Below the pieces are notes generated by a model that did not search any database, had not been told where the DNA came from, and was given only the letters and a program-made list of their open reading frames with translations. A DNA stretch of 64,000 nucleotides from Siderastrea radians (lineage: Eukaryota; Cnidaria; Anthozoa; Scleractinia; Rhizangiidae). The stretch is taken from positions 28,665,430 to 28,729,429 of the forward strand of contig OZ024896.1 of the NCBI GenBank assembly GCA_964017195.1. The letters run 5' to 3'. The stretch's first letter is position 1; each line of letters opens with the position of its first letter. A program made the position numbers and the translations under genes. Shown one piece after another: positions 23,251 through 34,416 of this stretch.

Positions 23251-23599
23251 TCAAGTGCCCCGCCACCTTCCCCCCGGGGATGTAGGTCTATTGCCATTTG
23301 GATTTTCGGAGTCAATTGATTTCTTTCGTCAGAGTTGTTAGTTTCTAACCTCCTAAAAGCCTTTGCTCTTATTTGCGGATGTAGGTCTAGAGCATTTATG
23401 CTATAATAGAAGTGTTTTTATGTCCCGAAAGCGTTTCATTCTGTCATTGGTCGGGATGCAGGCTGCAGGCTACAAACTAATGTGGACGATAGACATTTTT
23501 ATTCAATAAGGGCTCCATTCCATTCAATGAATTCGCCAGGAGTTGCTGAATATTGTAAACATTGTGTTAGTCTGTAAATTCTCTTGGTCGGGTTTGGTT

Positions 23600-24660
23600 C
23601 TCACCAGGCCCTCCCTAAATAACCTTGTCAGACTTTAAGTCGTGGGACCTTTCCCCAATTGAGAAAACTCACTTGCAGTTTTGTAAACGATACTTAGAAG
23701 TACATAACAAGGCATCCAATATTGCATGCAGAGCCGAACTTGGTAAATTCCCTCTGATCATTGATATAAATAAGAAGATACTAAGTTATCTAAATTACTT
23801 ACACCAAAAGGATGAAAACTCTATAGTCAGACAAGCCTTAAAAATATCGATTGATCTTTATGATAACGGGTAAAAATAGTTTCTACTCTAGTGTCATGAA
23901 AATAAATGAATACTATAATTTTAATCACTTTAACTATAGTTCATTAAATGATTGTAAAATTAAACAGTATATTAATATCATGAAACAGAAGTATATTTCA
24001 CATTGGAATCAGACCCTACAAAACTCGCAAAAACTTAGTTTTTATAACACTATTAAAAATAATTATAGCCCTTCTACCTACTTAGATTTAACAAGGAAGA
24101 ACCCTTTAAGGAAAACATTAGTAAAACTGAGAATAAGCTGTCACAAACTTAGGATCGAAACAGGTAGATACGACAATATACCTCGTAATGAAAGAATATG
24201 CAACTTCTGCAATTGCAACAAAATTGAAGATGAAACTCATTTTTTGTTAGATTGCCCAGCTTATTCTCAGGTACGCGGCATATTCTTTTCTAAAATAGAA
24301 TCCAAACTTCCATTACTACGACTACTACCACGCGAAACTCTATTATCACATCTTATGAATTCCACTGACTACTTTGTAAACATTAAGCTAATCTCATTTA
24401 TCTCGGCATGCTTTGAATTGAGAGACAATTTCGTTACAATGATCACCACTTCGAACAGTTAAATGAACAATTATTGTTAGTAATTGTTTCATATATTATA
24501 TATAATATTTTTTTTTCTTTGTTATGTTATGTTATTTTCTACTTTACTAATTATCTTAGTTAATGAAATAATATGTAATTAAATTTAAGTAGCTTTTGCA
24601 ATACTACCAAATTTCTATGTAGTCATGCAAATAAAGCTTGTTGTTGTTGTTGCTGTTGTG
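23600..24660 (+). pseudogene. 5'-truncated LINE: reverse-transcriptase C-terminal region, frameshifted
   Basis: Two overlapping plus frames, 23625-23873 and 23851-24462, together make the C-terminal part of a non-LTR retrotransposon polyprotein. The first has LQFCKRYLEVHNKASNIACR then AELGKFPLIIDI, typical of the region after the RT thumb. The second ends with a zinc-knuckle-like CNFCNCNKIEDETHFLLDC, the Cys-Cys-His-Cys motif common at LINE ORF2 ends. A frameshift near 23870 separates them. The 3' UTR is AT-rich and ends in a TTG-repeat tail at about 24635-24660. The endonuclease and catalytic RT motifs are absent, so the copy is dead. Confidence 0.75.
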
Positions 24661-27600
24661 TGTTTCTTGTTGTGGGGTGAGGACAAAATCTTTCAGATTT
24701 TACCCAATCCAACTCATACGGCTATATTCCCAGACAGGTTCATAAAAGCATGAAACAACTGGATTGCAATGACATTAACACGTCCAAAAATTACAAATGT
24801 GCAACTTGTATTTCAAACAAAATTCTGAACCCGCTTTTTAAGTTTTTACTTTCAACGAATACTATTTTCTTCTCATTTCAGCGTCAGTTCTTTGTCTTGT
24901 CGTATTGTACAAGCACGTGCGCTGCAGAAAAACAAGGAGTTATTACAGTATTTCAGTTTGTGCAAAACCAACTGAATCGACATTGCTGTCGTGAGTGAGA
25001 CACATTTACAGTCTTGGCAACAAAGAGCTCAGATTATTGTACTTTTCAACATTCCCTCCCCCATCCCCTCCCTCTGCGCCTCCCCTAACAAACCCTCCCG
25101 TCCCCTAAGTAGTGCAAGCAATTAATATTACTGAAAGTCGGTTAATCTGGCGTTTAGTTAGCCAAATTGATTTGCTTTTCTAGTCAATTTCACTTCAATT
25201 AAGTGGATGGAAAGTAGCACATCACATCCGAGGACGATGGTGATTGTCTTCAACAAGTCTCAACAAATGTCAAAGACGGGAGCCGCAAAATCACATCCTT
25301 CTCGAAGCGTCTAAACGATAAGGCGTTATCTTCTTCAGGAGACCTTTTATTTCCCTCTAGCCCCCGTTCAGCTTATTCGCGTCCATATGGAGAAAAAGAA
25401 CCCGGCATCTCTGTGTTTCGCAAAATTACCACGGTTCATGAATTACCCACCATCTCTTATAAAGACAGTTATAAAGCGAACGGGATGCTGAGACTCTAAT
25501 AGAGAAACTGTTCCCTGCTAACAGACGGCCAAGTTAGGTTTTCTCTGGGTTAATCACTAGTGAAAACGTAGCAATGTCACGGGTCTGAAGTCTCGTTTCC
25601 AGCCCATACAAGCTAGATACCAAGATTCAGCGTCAAAACACCCTTTGGGCCAAGCTCGTGCAACACGTACATTCCTTCGTAGCCATTCTTGGTGAACACA
25701 AGAATTTCTGGCATGTGCTGTTTTCTCGCTGTATAACAAAAAGTTCTTAGTTGTTGCAGCGATGGTTATATGCGTATCGTACAAATACATTTACCCTAGA
25801 AGATCGAATAAGGGATAGAAACACTTTTACGTTCTACGGGTGGCGTCTCACATGAGACACACATTTGTTGTATTTTGGAGGAGGAGGAGGAGGAGGAGGA
25901 ACAGGAGGAGGACACTTTCGTAACCTCTTGCGTAGACATTCTTTAGGCTCCCACATATAGGGAATATGTAACGCGTGTGAACGGATGTGGAGAAGGCTAA
26001 CTTTCAGGTCGACGCACCGTAAATGCGCTGTCAATTACACGGTGCAACATGCGCCTTTCAACTTGTCTCGCTACATGTCCAAGATTGAAGTGATAAACAT
26101 AGGTGAAAAAATCTGTTGTAGAAGGTAGAATTCAGTGGTACTTTCTGTAACAGTTACAGCGCCTTGGGCAAGACCCCTTCACTACGTTAAGGCTAGTTTG
26201 GCTTCTTCTGTGACTTTTTGTTATTTTTGCTTCCGAGTTTTCTCGTTTTGAGCTTTTACGTTGTCCTACAGAAAAAAAAACTGCACCTCATCTGGAACGA
26301 TGCTGCTTGTCTGACAGCGGCTCACATGCAATACCCAGAATCCATTGTGGCTGGGCAGGGTACATCACCATCAAGGGTACATCAGGACATTACAGGAGAC
26401 AACATGTTTGGTAATCCTAACGTGAATTATATGCAAGTAGGTTGATCAAGTAATCAATTATTTTAATAATTGATATTGATATTAAAATAACAGAATGAGT
26501 AACGGGCGCCAAGCGCGAGAAATTCACGATTTGCTGCAGTTTTACTTTTAATTGCATTGGTGACGTAAGTTATTTTAACTAATCACAGAACACAATGAAT
26601 AACTCCTAACGCAAACTCAATTGACCATTCAGGGTCAAGGTTCTTACTTCCTTCATTTCTTTAAGGCCGCGGGTGAGAAACAAAGTCATCAGTATTTATT
26701 TAAAGCGTATGCACGAAGTGCGACGAATGATAGCGACATTGCGCGAAATATTCATGAATAGGCCCTTCAGTAAAACTTTTCAGCGTTAAATCGTGTGCTA
26801 CGGAGATGTGACTTTTAAGCATTTTTAAATAAAAAGTGCTGTCGAAGTCCGGCTTTTGGCAAGATTTCCGCACAGCCCCATACTTCATTATGCATACAGC
26901 TCTTTGTTTAAAGAAAACAATAGCGTGTATTTCTAATGCGCATTTCTAATGACTCCTTTTGTTCAACAAAGTTTATATTTTTTTCTAAGTCCATATGGGC
27001 TTAGACCAAATTTACGGATTTCGGGTCAAAAATACGGAAAATCGAACAATTTTTTTAAAATTTGTGCACTTTTCCCGTGTTTTTAAGTCTGTCTCGAGTG
27101 TAAATTGTGCGAAAAAATGCGGATTTAAGTCATAGGTTAGCCATAAATGAGATGGACAGCGCGTATTATGCTAACGTAAACCACATAACATTAATTATTT
27201 TCAAAAATAAAAGGTCTTCTTACCCTTCTTGTGTCTTGTGTCGTTTATTTCTTTATTTTATTTACTTATTAACATGGAGACAATATGCTTGTGAAGCAGG
27301 AATTTTTCGTATTTTATTCTTGCTTGCCCTGTTGAAATGTAGCGTGGCCGAATTACGAACGGTGCATAAAGTGGTACTCTGGGAACTGAACCAGTTATGC
27401 GTCCTTGTGGACCTCACAAAGGTCGACGATAGGCTTGATAATGTTGCCAAAAGGATCCTTGTTATAATGCTGATGCTACATCCACTCCTGTAGGTAGCTT
27501 TCGTAGAGTTCTTTGGACGTTCCTGTGCGGGGCAAACCCTCGTGCCTAAGTCTGCGAAGTTTAAGCTGTACTAGTTCACTGTGACATGAATATAGCCCTC

Positions 27601-27960
27601 GTTTTGTAGGTAATCATAAGCTTTCCACTTGGCGCTCATTACGCGTGTTCCTGCCAAGATGTATGCGCGTATGATGGGCAAAAAGTGTATCTTTATCACT
27701 GCGCTCTACCGGAACAAGGAAGCAAGCCTTCGTTTCACGGCCGCCGAAGACTGGATCAAGCAGAAGAGTGAAATGCGTGGCCTTTTTGTTCAACTGAGAA
27801 CCAATGGATGGACAAAAATAAATCATTTTTTCGTGCAGTGAGTCTAAAAGGTGAGGTGTCTTTGTAATAGAAGTAATTCAAATGTAAATTTCGTTGAATT
27901 TTAATAATGTTGATTGGTAGCTAAACATAAAAATAATTTATCGCCGGGAAAATGTCAACA
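24661..27960. other. No gene supported; scattered repeats
   Basis: A GGA microsatellite lies at 25876-25912. The 36-bp tract 26861-26896 is the left arm of a large inverted repeat whose partner is at 28271-28304, and the 16-mer TTAAGGCCGCGGGTGA at 26661 recurs inverted near 29098. The plus frame 27629-27841 (for example CIFITALYRNKEASLRF) looks coding but has no domain, no splice support and may be a gene fragment. Confidence 0.4.
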
Positions 27961-27964
27961 AATC

Positions 27965-28055
27965 ACCGTGGTGTAGTGGTATAGTAGATGGACAGCTAAT
28001 CCAAAGGTAAGATGAAGAGTGAGAGTTCGAGGCAAGCCGAGGGTAAATCCAAACG
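27965..28055 (+). mobile_element. tRNA-like SINE head (tRNA-Ser-GCT type)
   Basis: TGGTGTAGTGG fits an RNA polymerase III A box and GAGTTCGAGGC, about 50 bp later, fits a B box. Between them GGACAGCTAATCC resembles the anticodon arm of tRNA-Ser(GCT), with A in place of the invariant U33. No intact acceptor stem is formed, so it is a SINE or tRNA pseudogene rather than a working tRNA. The A-rich sequence that follows would be its body or tail. Confidence 0.45.
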
Positions 28056-29454
28056 AAAAAAAGAAGAAAACAACTGGTAAGGGACTGGGTAAAAGAAAAA
28101 TAGAAGAAAAGAGGAGGAACGGAAAAGAAGGAGTGAGAGAAGAGAGAAAAAAGGCAGACGCAACTAAATCCATTTTTATTGAAAAAGTAAGTAGTAATTA
28201 TCAATGTATATATTCAAAGGGCCATTGTCTTAAAAACAATAGAGCGCATGCATAATTAATTTATTCTGCATGCATAATGAAGTATGGGGCTGTGCGGAAA
28301 TCTTTCCCGGCTTTTTTACGTTCAACCGTTAATTGAAACTTTTACGAAGTTTTCCAACAAAAGGAAGCAAAAACTAAAATAATACCCCTTTTAGCTGACA
28401 TAGAGCTTCGAAACGCTTATATTCTTCAATCCAAATATTTGCGATCTCTAAATTGCAACGTATTGTTCTTTTCTGGACAGTGAACAATAGCTGATAGAAT
28501 TTAATTTCCATAATTAGCATAATCTTAACTTAAACAGTCGTGTTTATTCGGTAAGCATTCGGAAGCCCGAAAACCACCAATTTTGTGTCCAAGAATACAG
28601 CGCGGATATAGACTTTCCTGAACTGACAGAACAGGTAGACAAACTAGGTGTATTGTAGATTGTCACAGCAGAAGCAATTTTTTCGAATAGGCTTTTTAAC
28701 AAAATATTGAGGGCTTCAAATTTAAACAAGGACCATTTTACTCATTTAAAAGCTTACAACTTTCAATGGAACTCGAAATCCTATAATCGGCTTCTGTTGT
28801 GACACAATAGAGGTTTTAACTGATCAATGCGTGGTAAAATCAAGAAGTGTCGTCTTCCCCACGAGGAGAAAACTGGGACACGGAGTCGCGTTTTACAAAA
28901 TCTTAACTTTGGGAGCTCATAGCATCGCAATGAAGCGCAATCCATCAAACCAAAAACAACCTTGTTGCACTTCCACCATTGCCCAAGCTCTCTGTTAAGT
29001 TTCAACGGAATTGGTCCCCAAGCGTTCATGATATAACGTTTTTTAACGTAAGACCTGCACCAAAATTTTGACTCATAAATTTATTCATGAGCAGCTTGTC
29101 ACCCGCGGCCTTAAATGTTAATTGTAAAACTCTGCCAGTAAATAAAGACAACGCAGGAATTTCTGTACTCTCATTACTTGCATGCTCGGCGCCTGCTACA
29201 TGTATTTGCTTCAAGTTCTGATCAGTTCATTGGGTAATATGTTTTCGTGTGATTGGCTTGAGTAATTACTTTGAACTTTTTTTCTTTTGCGAAACTCAAT
29301 TGAAAAAGCGCTCCAAGTGCGTTTTTCAATCGCCCGTTTCGCTGCAATTTTAACGCAATTTGATCGCGATTTTGCTGCGAAAAGAGCAGGTCGCATGCGA
29401 TGTGAGCATGAAAGCCACTTGGTGGGAACTGACGCCTTTGTGCACACATTGAAT
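28056..29454. other. No gene recognised; inverted-repeat arm
   Basis: Contains the right arm (28271-28304) of the 34-bp perfect inverted repeat with 26861-26896. Remaining open frames are short and featureless. Confidence 0.4.
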
Positions 29455-29456
29455 TA

Positions 29457-30084
29457 CAGTGAAAACTGTATTAAGCGGACACCCTTGGGACCCTTCCTAG
29501 TGTCCGCTTAATACAGGGTGTCCCCTTGATACAGGTCCTGATAATTGGCGAAACAAAAGTTAATCATTGGCCTCTTATATATCCACCTTTGTTTAGCGGC
29601 ATACTAGCCTGCGTGGCCGGCGTTCAAAGGGGAAGGGAGAAGGGGAGTCGTGCGAGTCGTCGAAGCGCGATCGTGGGGGTGGGTGGTCGGGGGAGAATGG
29701 GGGGGGGGGGGACGCGTTCCTCATCCCAATCCCACGATCGCGCTTCGCGCTCGAACTCTCCTTCTCCCTTCCCCTTCGAACACCGGCCACGCAGGCTAGC
29801 CGCATACTTGACATGCTTTACTAGCAAACCTTTCGCAACTGGCCGTTCCAGGTAGAACTACTAAATTACCTGGAAAACACGCTCTTCGAAGCAGATAGCA
29901 ATACCATAATCAGTGATAATGTCATCAAAATACCTTCTGGAAACACCTGAAGTGTCCGCTTAATGCAGGTTTCTTGTAACAAAATGGCTTGATTTTGGTG
30001 TCAGCGTCCGCTTAATAGAGGTGTCCGCTGAACACAGGTTCGTTAGGGACTTAAGCTGGTGTCCGCTTAATACAGGTTTCACTG
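29457..30084. mobile_element. TA-flanked MITE with repeated GTCCGCTTAATACAGG motif
   Basis: The ends read CAGTGAAAACTGTATTAAGC and, inverted, CAGTGAAACCTGTATTAAGC, flanked by TA (29455-29456 and 30085-30086), as in Tc1/mariner-type MITEs. The motif GTCCGCTTAATACAGG and its inverse recur at least six times inside. A different MITE is nested at 29605-29798. Confidence 0.7.
29605..29798. mobile_element. Foldback MITE, TAGCCTG termini (194 bp), nested
   Basis: Long inverted repeats start TAGCCTGCGTGGCCGG at both ends and continue for about 70 bp around a poly-G loop. The flanks GCGGCATAC (29596-29604) and GCCGCATAC (29799-29807) are a 9-bp target duplication with one later change. Open frames on both strands here are composition effects. 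Confidence 0.8.
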
Positions 30085-30086
30085 TA

Positions 30087-30664
30087 GCTCTGCTCTTTTA
30101 GCATCATATAGCAATCAAGATGCCAAGAACTATCACCAGCAATTCGCACAGGCGATTTGAAATCGCACATGAAATCATGGCAAGAATGGCCGCTAAAATA
30201 GCGTCAAAAAGTCGGCTTTTAGTTTAGGTAAACAGCCTTAAGAATGGAACAATCTCAAGTTCAGCAAGACCGCCGAATAAAAATACTACAGGCGCTTTTT
30301 TGCAGGGTTGGTCTCAATCTGAAGTAAACTATGCACCAATACCAGCAGGAAAGTGCGGATTCCTAAAATAAAACAATACACAGAGTTGTAAATAGTTTAA
30401 CTTCTCTCTGATTTCTGTGAATATTTTGCTTTATTGAGACTCACCCTGTACAAATGCGTCTTTTGTCTTTTTGTCCAGTGGTCGTGATAAGATCGAACTG
30501 GACTAGAAGGGGAATTTCATGCTAATCTCTGTACATCAAAAAGCAAAGTTAAACACTTTGAAATCGTTACATGTTTTAATTGAAATACCGATATTACATT
30601 TTCTTTCGAATTGTTTCTCGAGCTACACCAACACCAAGGATCAATAAAACCTCAGTCTCTCTCA
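30087..30664. other. No gene recognised
   Basis: AT-rich spacer; nothing beyond short featureless frames. Confidence 0.4.
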
Positions 30665-31260
30665 ACTTGGTACTTAAGAGCGAATGCCAGAAAATATCGA
30701 GCAAAATAAAAATTTAGCGGCCACAGTGAAAAATTGTTTTTCGCTCATATTTAATCTATAGGTAGGCAATACAAGTAAAACAATCGTGGTATAGTTTGTT
30801 TTTCAATAACTCGCTTTCGTTGTGAGAAAATCGAGAAAACATATTTTCACCGTCGGTGACCTCAAAACAACCAAAATTACGGGCGAAATCGGCAGTTTCC
30901 AGACATCATCTCGTTTGCCAAAGAAAAGTAAGACTGAAAACATTTGCCATAAGATACTGATTTAAGAAGCATTTAACATCTCATTTGACCTGAAATTGTT
31001 TCTAGGCAATAATTTTAAACGCAAACAATCGCATTTTTAGGACGCGTTTTTTTCAAACTGACAAAAAATACGAATTTACCTCCAGGACGCGATCAAAATT
31101 TTTTCCATGTGCCCAGTGATAATTTTTTCCGAGGAGCAAGCTGTGAAGTGTTAAAGACTTGCCCTAGCACATATGTAAAATCTGGAATGGGTATTTTGCT
31201 TTTAGCTTCGCAAAAGATCTTCAAAGTTGGTAAATTTTCATTGATTAGTGAATAATAACG
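30665..31260 (+). repeat. Inverted duplication, left copy
   Basis: The plus strand here aligns with the reverse complement of 39720-40300, roughly two thirds identical by eye. Shared landmarks are TTAAGAGCGAATGCCAGAAA, a tract matching CAAAACAACCAAAATTA, and TTTTTTCCATGTGCCCAGTG. No frame is conserved between copies, so it looks like a non-coding repeat family. Confidence 0.6.
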
Positions 31261-31425
31261 AGGTTGAGCCGAATCAACGTTTCTTCATTCAGCGATTCTA
31301 AAGAGGAATATATGATGTTACAGCGTAAGTGAACGAGTTGAAAAACTGCAGTTCAAGGTACTTTACCTGGTGTGCTTGGTATTCAGGTTATGCGAAGTTT
31401 CGATTTGTGGATGTTGGACCCTTCC

Positions 31426-31740
31426 CGTTAATAAATAATAAATAAATAAACATATTTATGCAGGATGACCATTTCAGTTATAAAAACTGCTATCAACATG
31501 GGTCCTGCGTTAAAAATAAATAAATGAATAATTAATAAAATAAAATATTAAAACAGTTAAAAAGCTATATAAGAAAATCCAAGAAAGACATATAAAAAGC
31601 GATAAAAAGACTAAAACTAGGTTCATATACAGTTATTAAAAATATCGGCCCCTTTATAAAAAAACGCTCTTTTGGTCGATTCTAGTTTAACCCGTTCCTT
31701 GTATCGACCAGCTGTTGAGCGTTGACCTCGAGGTCATCAG
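31426..31740 (-). mobile_element. Truncated LINE 3' end with TTTA tail
   Basis: Read on the minus strand, an A+T-rich 3' UTR ends with GGTCATCCTGCATAAATATG and a short TTTATTTATT tail at about 31426-31450. This arrangement is typical of a 5'-truncated non-LTR element. No coding part remains. A further TTTA run at 32080-32112 may be the tail of another copy. Confidence 0.45.
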
Positions 31741-32079
31741 TTTTATAGATAACACCGAACGGTAAATTCAGTTACTGAGGAAACTTTTATGCGTATTTTT
31801 TTGTCATCTTCAACAAATGTAATGGCAGAAGACTTTTCCGTCGAACATAGCTCTCCATTAACAGAATAAGAACAGCCAAAAAGCAGCGCGCTCGCAAATA
31901 AACAAACATAGTGTTGCGTGACTGCATTGAGCAAAATCTTTCGCTCAGGGTAGGGGAAGGTGCGAACGGTCACCTTACTTGCTATTGTGCGCGGAATGTT
32001 GCTAATAAAACAGTTACTTACCTTAATGTTACGTAGAGGTTGAGGTAATTATGAACAATATGGCGAGATGCAGCTTACG

Positions 32080-32112
<33 letters not shown>

Positions 32113-32201
32113 CGACATTTCCGAATGCTGTTTTGCCCATATCACGGCGCGCCGCTTGGCATTGAATGGAAACGTCCATCCGACAAATGCAAAGTCACAT
32201 C

Positions 32202-33526
32202 TACGGAAGCCGATAAGGGTCACGAGTTGTCGCTTCTGAGTTGTCGCTTCCAAGTTGTCGCTTCCATGTTGTCGCTACCATTCCTGGAGGGGCTTAATCT
32301 ATTACAATGTGAGAGGTGGGTAGGGGGGTGTCGGGTGAACGTATAAGAACTTAAAAGAAGTTTGTTTCATTTTTAGTTTGCTGGTTTTTTATCCCCCCCC
32401 CCCCCCCCGTAATATATTTTTCCAAGTTGTCGCTTCCAAGTTGTCGCTTCCCAGTTGTCGCTTCCAAGTTGTCGCTTCCAAGTTGTCGCTTCCGAGCTGT
32501 CGCTTCCAAGTTGTCGCTTCCGAGTTGTCGCTTCTCAGTTGCGCAAAAGAAGACTGGGAAAGAGTTATATTGTCAGCCATGTTTGCGAAGTTGGTGTTAT
32601 TTTTTCTTTTTACATGTTCGTTTGGAAATTGTACGCTTCCTTCCCTTCCAGATAGTGCTATTACAGGTACGTTAAAAAAATTTTCATGTAATTTTGTTCG
32701 TTTTGAAGGATGCTTCACGTGAATAAGCTGTGTTATTTCTCAAGCAAGACTCGAGTCTCGGTTCTTCAGTGAACCTCATCAGTTGCTCCTGTGGTAAAGT
32801 CTCAGCAGTCTCATGGAACGATTTAGAATCATTCTGTTGAAACACGTGTTTGTTTGCCGCTTATGTACTTACGGGGAGGATCGAATGTCCTGCTTTCTCA
32901 TTAGCTCGTTTTATTTTGACCAATAGGGCAAATCTCATTTCGATCCACGTTAAGTTGTGTTTTTTGTGTTTTTCGCCGCGTTCTCGCCGCGTTTAGATGG
33001 CCGCGACGAGAAATGAAAAGCTCTCAGTCTAGTTCCCAAGCTCTTTTCGCCGTTTTAAGAAACTCTTTACCAGGTTTATCCGAGAGGCGACAACGTGGAA
33101 GCGACAACTGGGAAGCGACAACTCGGAAGCGACAACTTGGAAGCGACAACTCGGAAGCGACAACTTGGAAGCGACAACTTGGAAGCGGCAACTCGGAAGC
33201 GACAATTCGGAAGCGACAATTCGGAAGCGACAACTCGGAAGCGACAACTTGGAAGCGACAACTCGGAAGCGACAACTTAAAAAAATAGATACAAAATATA
33301 TTACGGGTGGGGGGGGGGGGGATAAAAAACTAGCAAACAAAAAATTAAACAAACTTCTTTTAAGTTCCTATACTTTCACCCGACACTCCCTTACCCACCT
33401 TTCACATTGTAATAGATTAAGTCCCTCCAGAAATGGAAGCGACAACTCGGAAGCGACAACTCGGAAACGACAAATTCGAAGCGACAACTCAGAAGCGACA
33501 ACTCGTGACCCTTATCGGCTTCCGTA
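32202..33526. mobile_element. Foldback element built from a 14-bp minisatellite
   Basis: Two arms of about 340-430 bp are inverted copies. The outer ends read TACGGAAGCCGATAAGGG and its inverse, flanked by CACATC at 32196-32201 and 33527-33532. Most of each arm is a tandem array of AAGTTGTCGCTTCC (14 bp) at 32219-32280 and 32421-32545, and inverted at 33100-33280 and 33430-33510, with a shared non-repetitive block including a poly-C/poly-G run. Because 14 is not a multiple of 3, all frames stay open across the arrays and produce spurious ORFs. The central loop (about 32550-33090) is unique sequence. Confidence 0.8.
32579..32666 (+). CDS. Candidate signal-peptide exon in the foldback loop
   Basis: ATG (context GCCATGT) is followed by MFAKLVLFFLFTCSFGNC, a textbook signal peptide with a hydrophobic core and small residues near the expected cleavage point. 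The frame meets a strong donor TTACAG|GTACGT after 88 nt, phase 1. This would be the first exon of a secreted or membrane protein. It lies in the loop of the foldback element, so it may be captured host sequence. No second exon was placed. Confidence 0.3.
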
Positions 33527-33541
33527 CACATCACAGCGAAG

Positions 33542-34416
33542 ATGTCGGAAAGAGACCAAAAGCGGAGAGAGGACTCAGCAAACCGGGTTCGGAAGCTATT
33601 TTTAAAGAGTGCGGGGTCATTTTGCGAGTGGAGGTTATGTCTTTGGTAAGTTTATCCGCACTCAGTTCTGTTCAAAAACCACGGAGTGAGTAGACGAAAT
33701 AAAACCTAGATGGGGGGGGGGGGAAGGACCACCACACACTTAGAGGACCGCTCACATCCTTACCCCAAGCCCCAGTCACTCCGTCTATCACTGGCGGCTG
33801 CTGATTAACCTCTCTCGCTGCACAGACAAACACTGGCCCAGAAACAAAGCAGATCATGCGAATAAGTGATAGTGAAAATTAACGAAACTAACTGTTCGAA
33901 CTGATATATTTTCCATGTACTTAGCGTGTTAATTAGGTCTGAAAAACCCACTGGGAGTACCTAATAAAGCCGGATTATTATTATTATTATTCCAGTCACT
34001 CCAGCAAGTTCCTTTTCACCCGACTTTCAGTCTCCGTCACAGAGCATGTATGTCATCACCGACACAGATGATTCCCTTGTACCTTCTGGTTAACCACTTG
34101 AACAGCTGAACACTTTTCTACAAAGTAGGGACATAAGTCCGGTGAGATATCCCATGAAAACTGACGGGAAGAGGCCAGCGAAAGAACAAGGCGTTGGCAC
34201 AAACGGAAAGCGAAACAAGCAAACAAGCTGAGAATTAAAATTCTTCGAGACGTTGCGCTTGTCCACCCCATCTGCTACGACAACCATAACCTTTGCGAAC
34301 TTATTGCAAACTCAAAGCTATCAAAATTTGCTATTCAAATGCTTAGGGACATCTGCGAGCACTTTGATAATCCAACAGCTGACATAATAATTACGAAACA
34401 AAGCCCCATACATTGA
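33542..34416 (+). CDS. Candidate two-exon gene next to the foldback element
   Basis: Exon 1 is 33542-33645: ATG, MSERDQKRREDSANRVRKLF, then CEWRLCL and a strong donor CTTTG|GTAAGT in phase 2. A second open stretch 34179-34416 joins in phase through a weak acceptor (GAGGCCAG): ERTRRWHKRKAKQANKLRIK, then HNLCELIANSKLSKFAIQML, RDICEHFDNP and a stop. A strong donor CTTTG|GTAAGA at about 34434 shows further splicing is possible in another frame. Residue use looks coding, but no family is recognised. The start codon is 16 bp from the end of the foldback element, and a 209-bp retroposon sits in the intron. Confidence 0.33.
33783..33991 (+). mobile_element. Short retroposon with ATT tail and 11-bp target duplication
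   Basis: The insert ends CTAATAAAGCCGG followed by (ATT)n, and is flanked by an exact 11-mer, CCAGTCACTCC, at 33772-33782 and 33992-34002. Target duplication plus a simple 3' tail shows target-primed reverse transcription. At 209 bp it is a SINE or a very short LINE 3' end. It lies in the intron of the candidate gene at 33542. Confidence 0.75.

Noticed and set aside
32378..33605. Many overlapping open frames with SLPSCRFQVVA / EATTWKRQLGSDN repeats on both strands
   Set aside because: They arise from a 14-bp tandem repeat that has no stop in any frame. There is no start context, splice support or non-repeat protein sequence.
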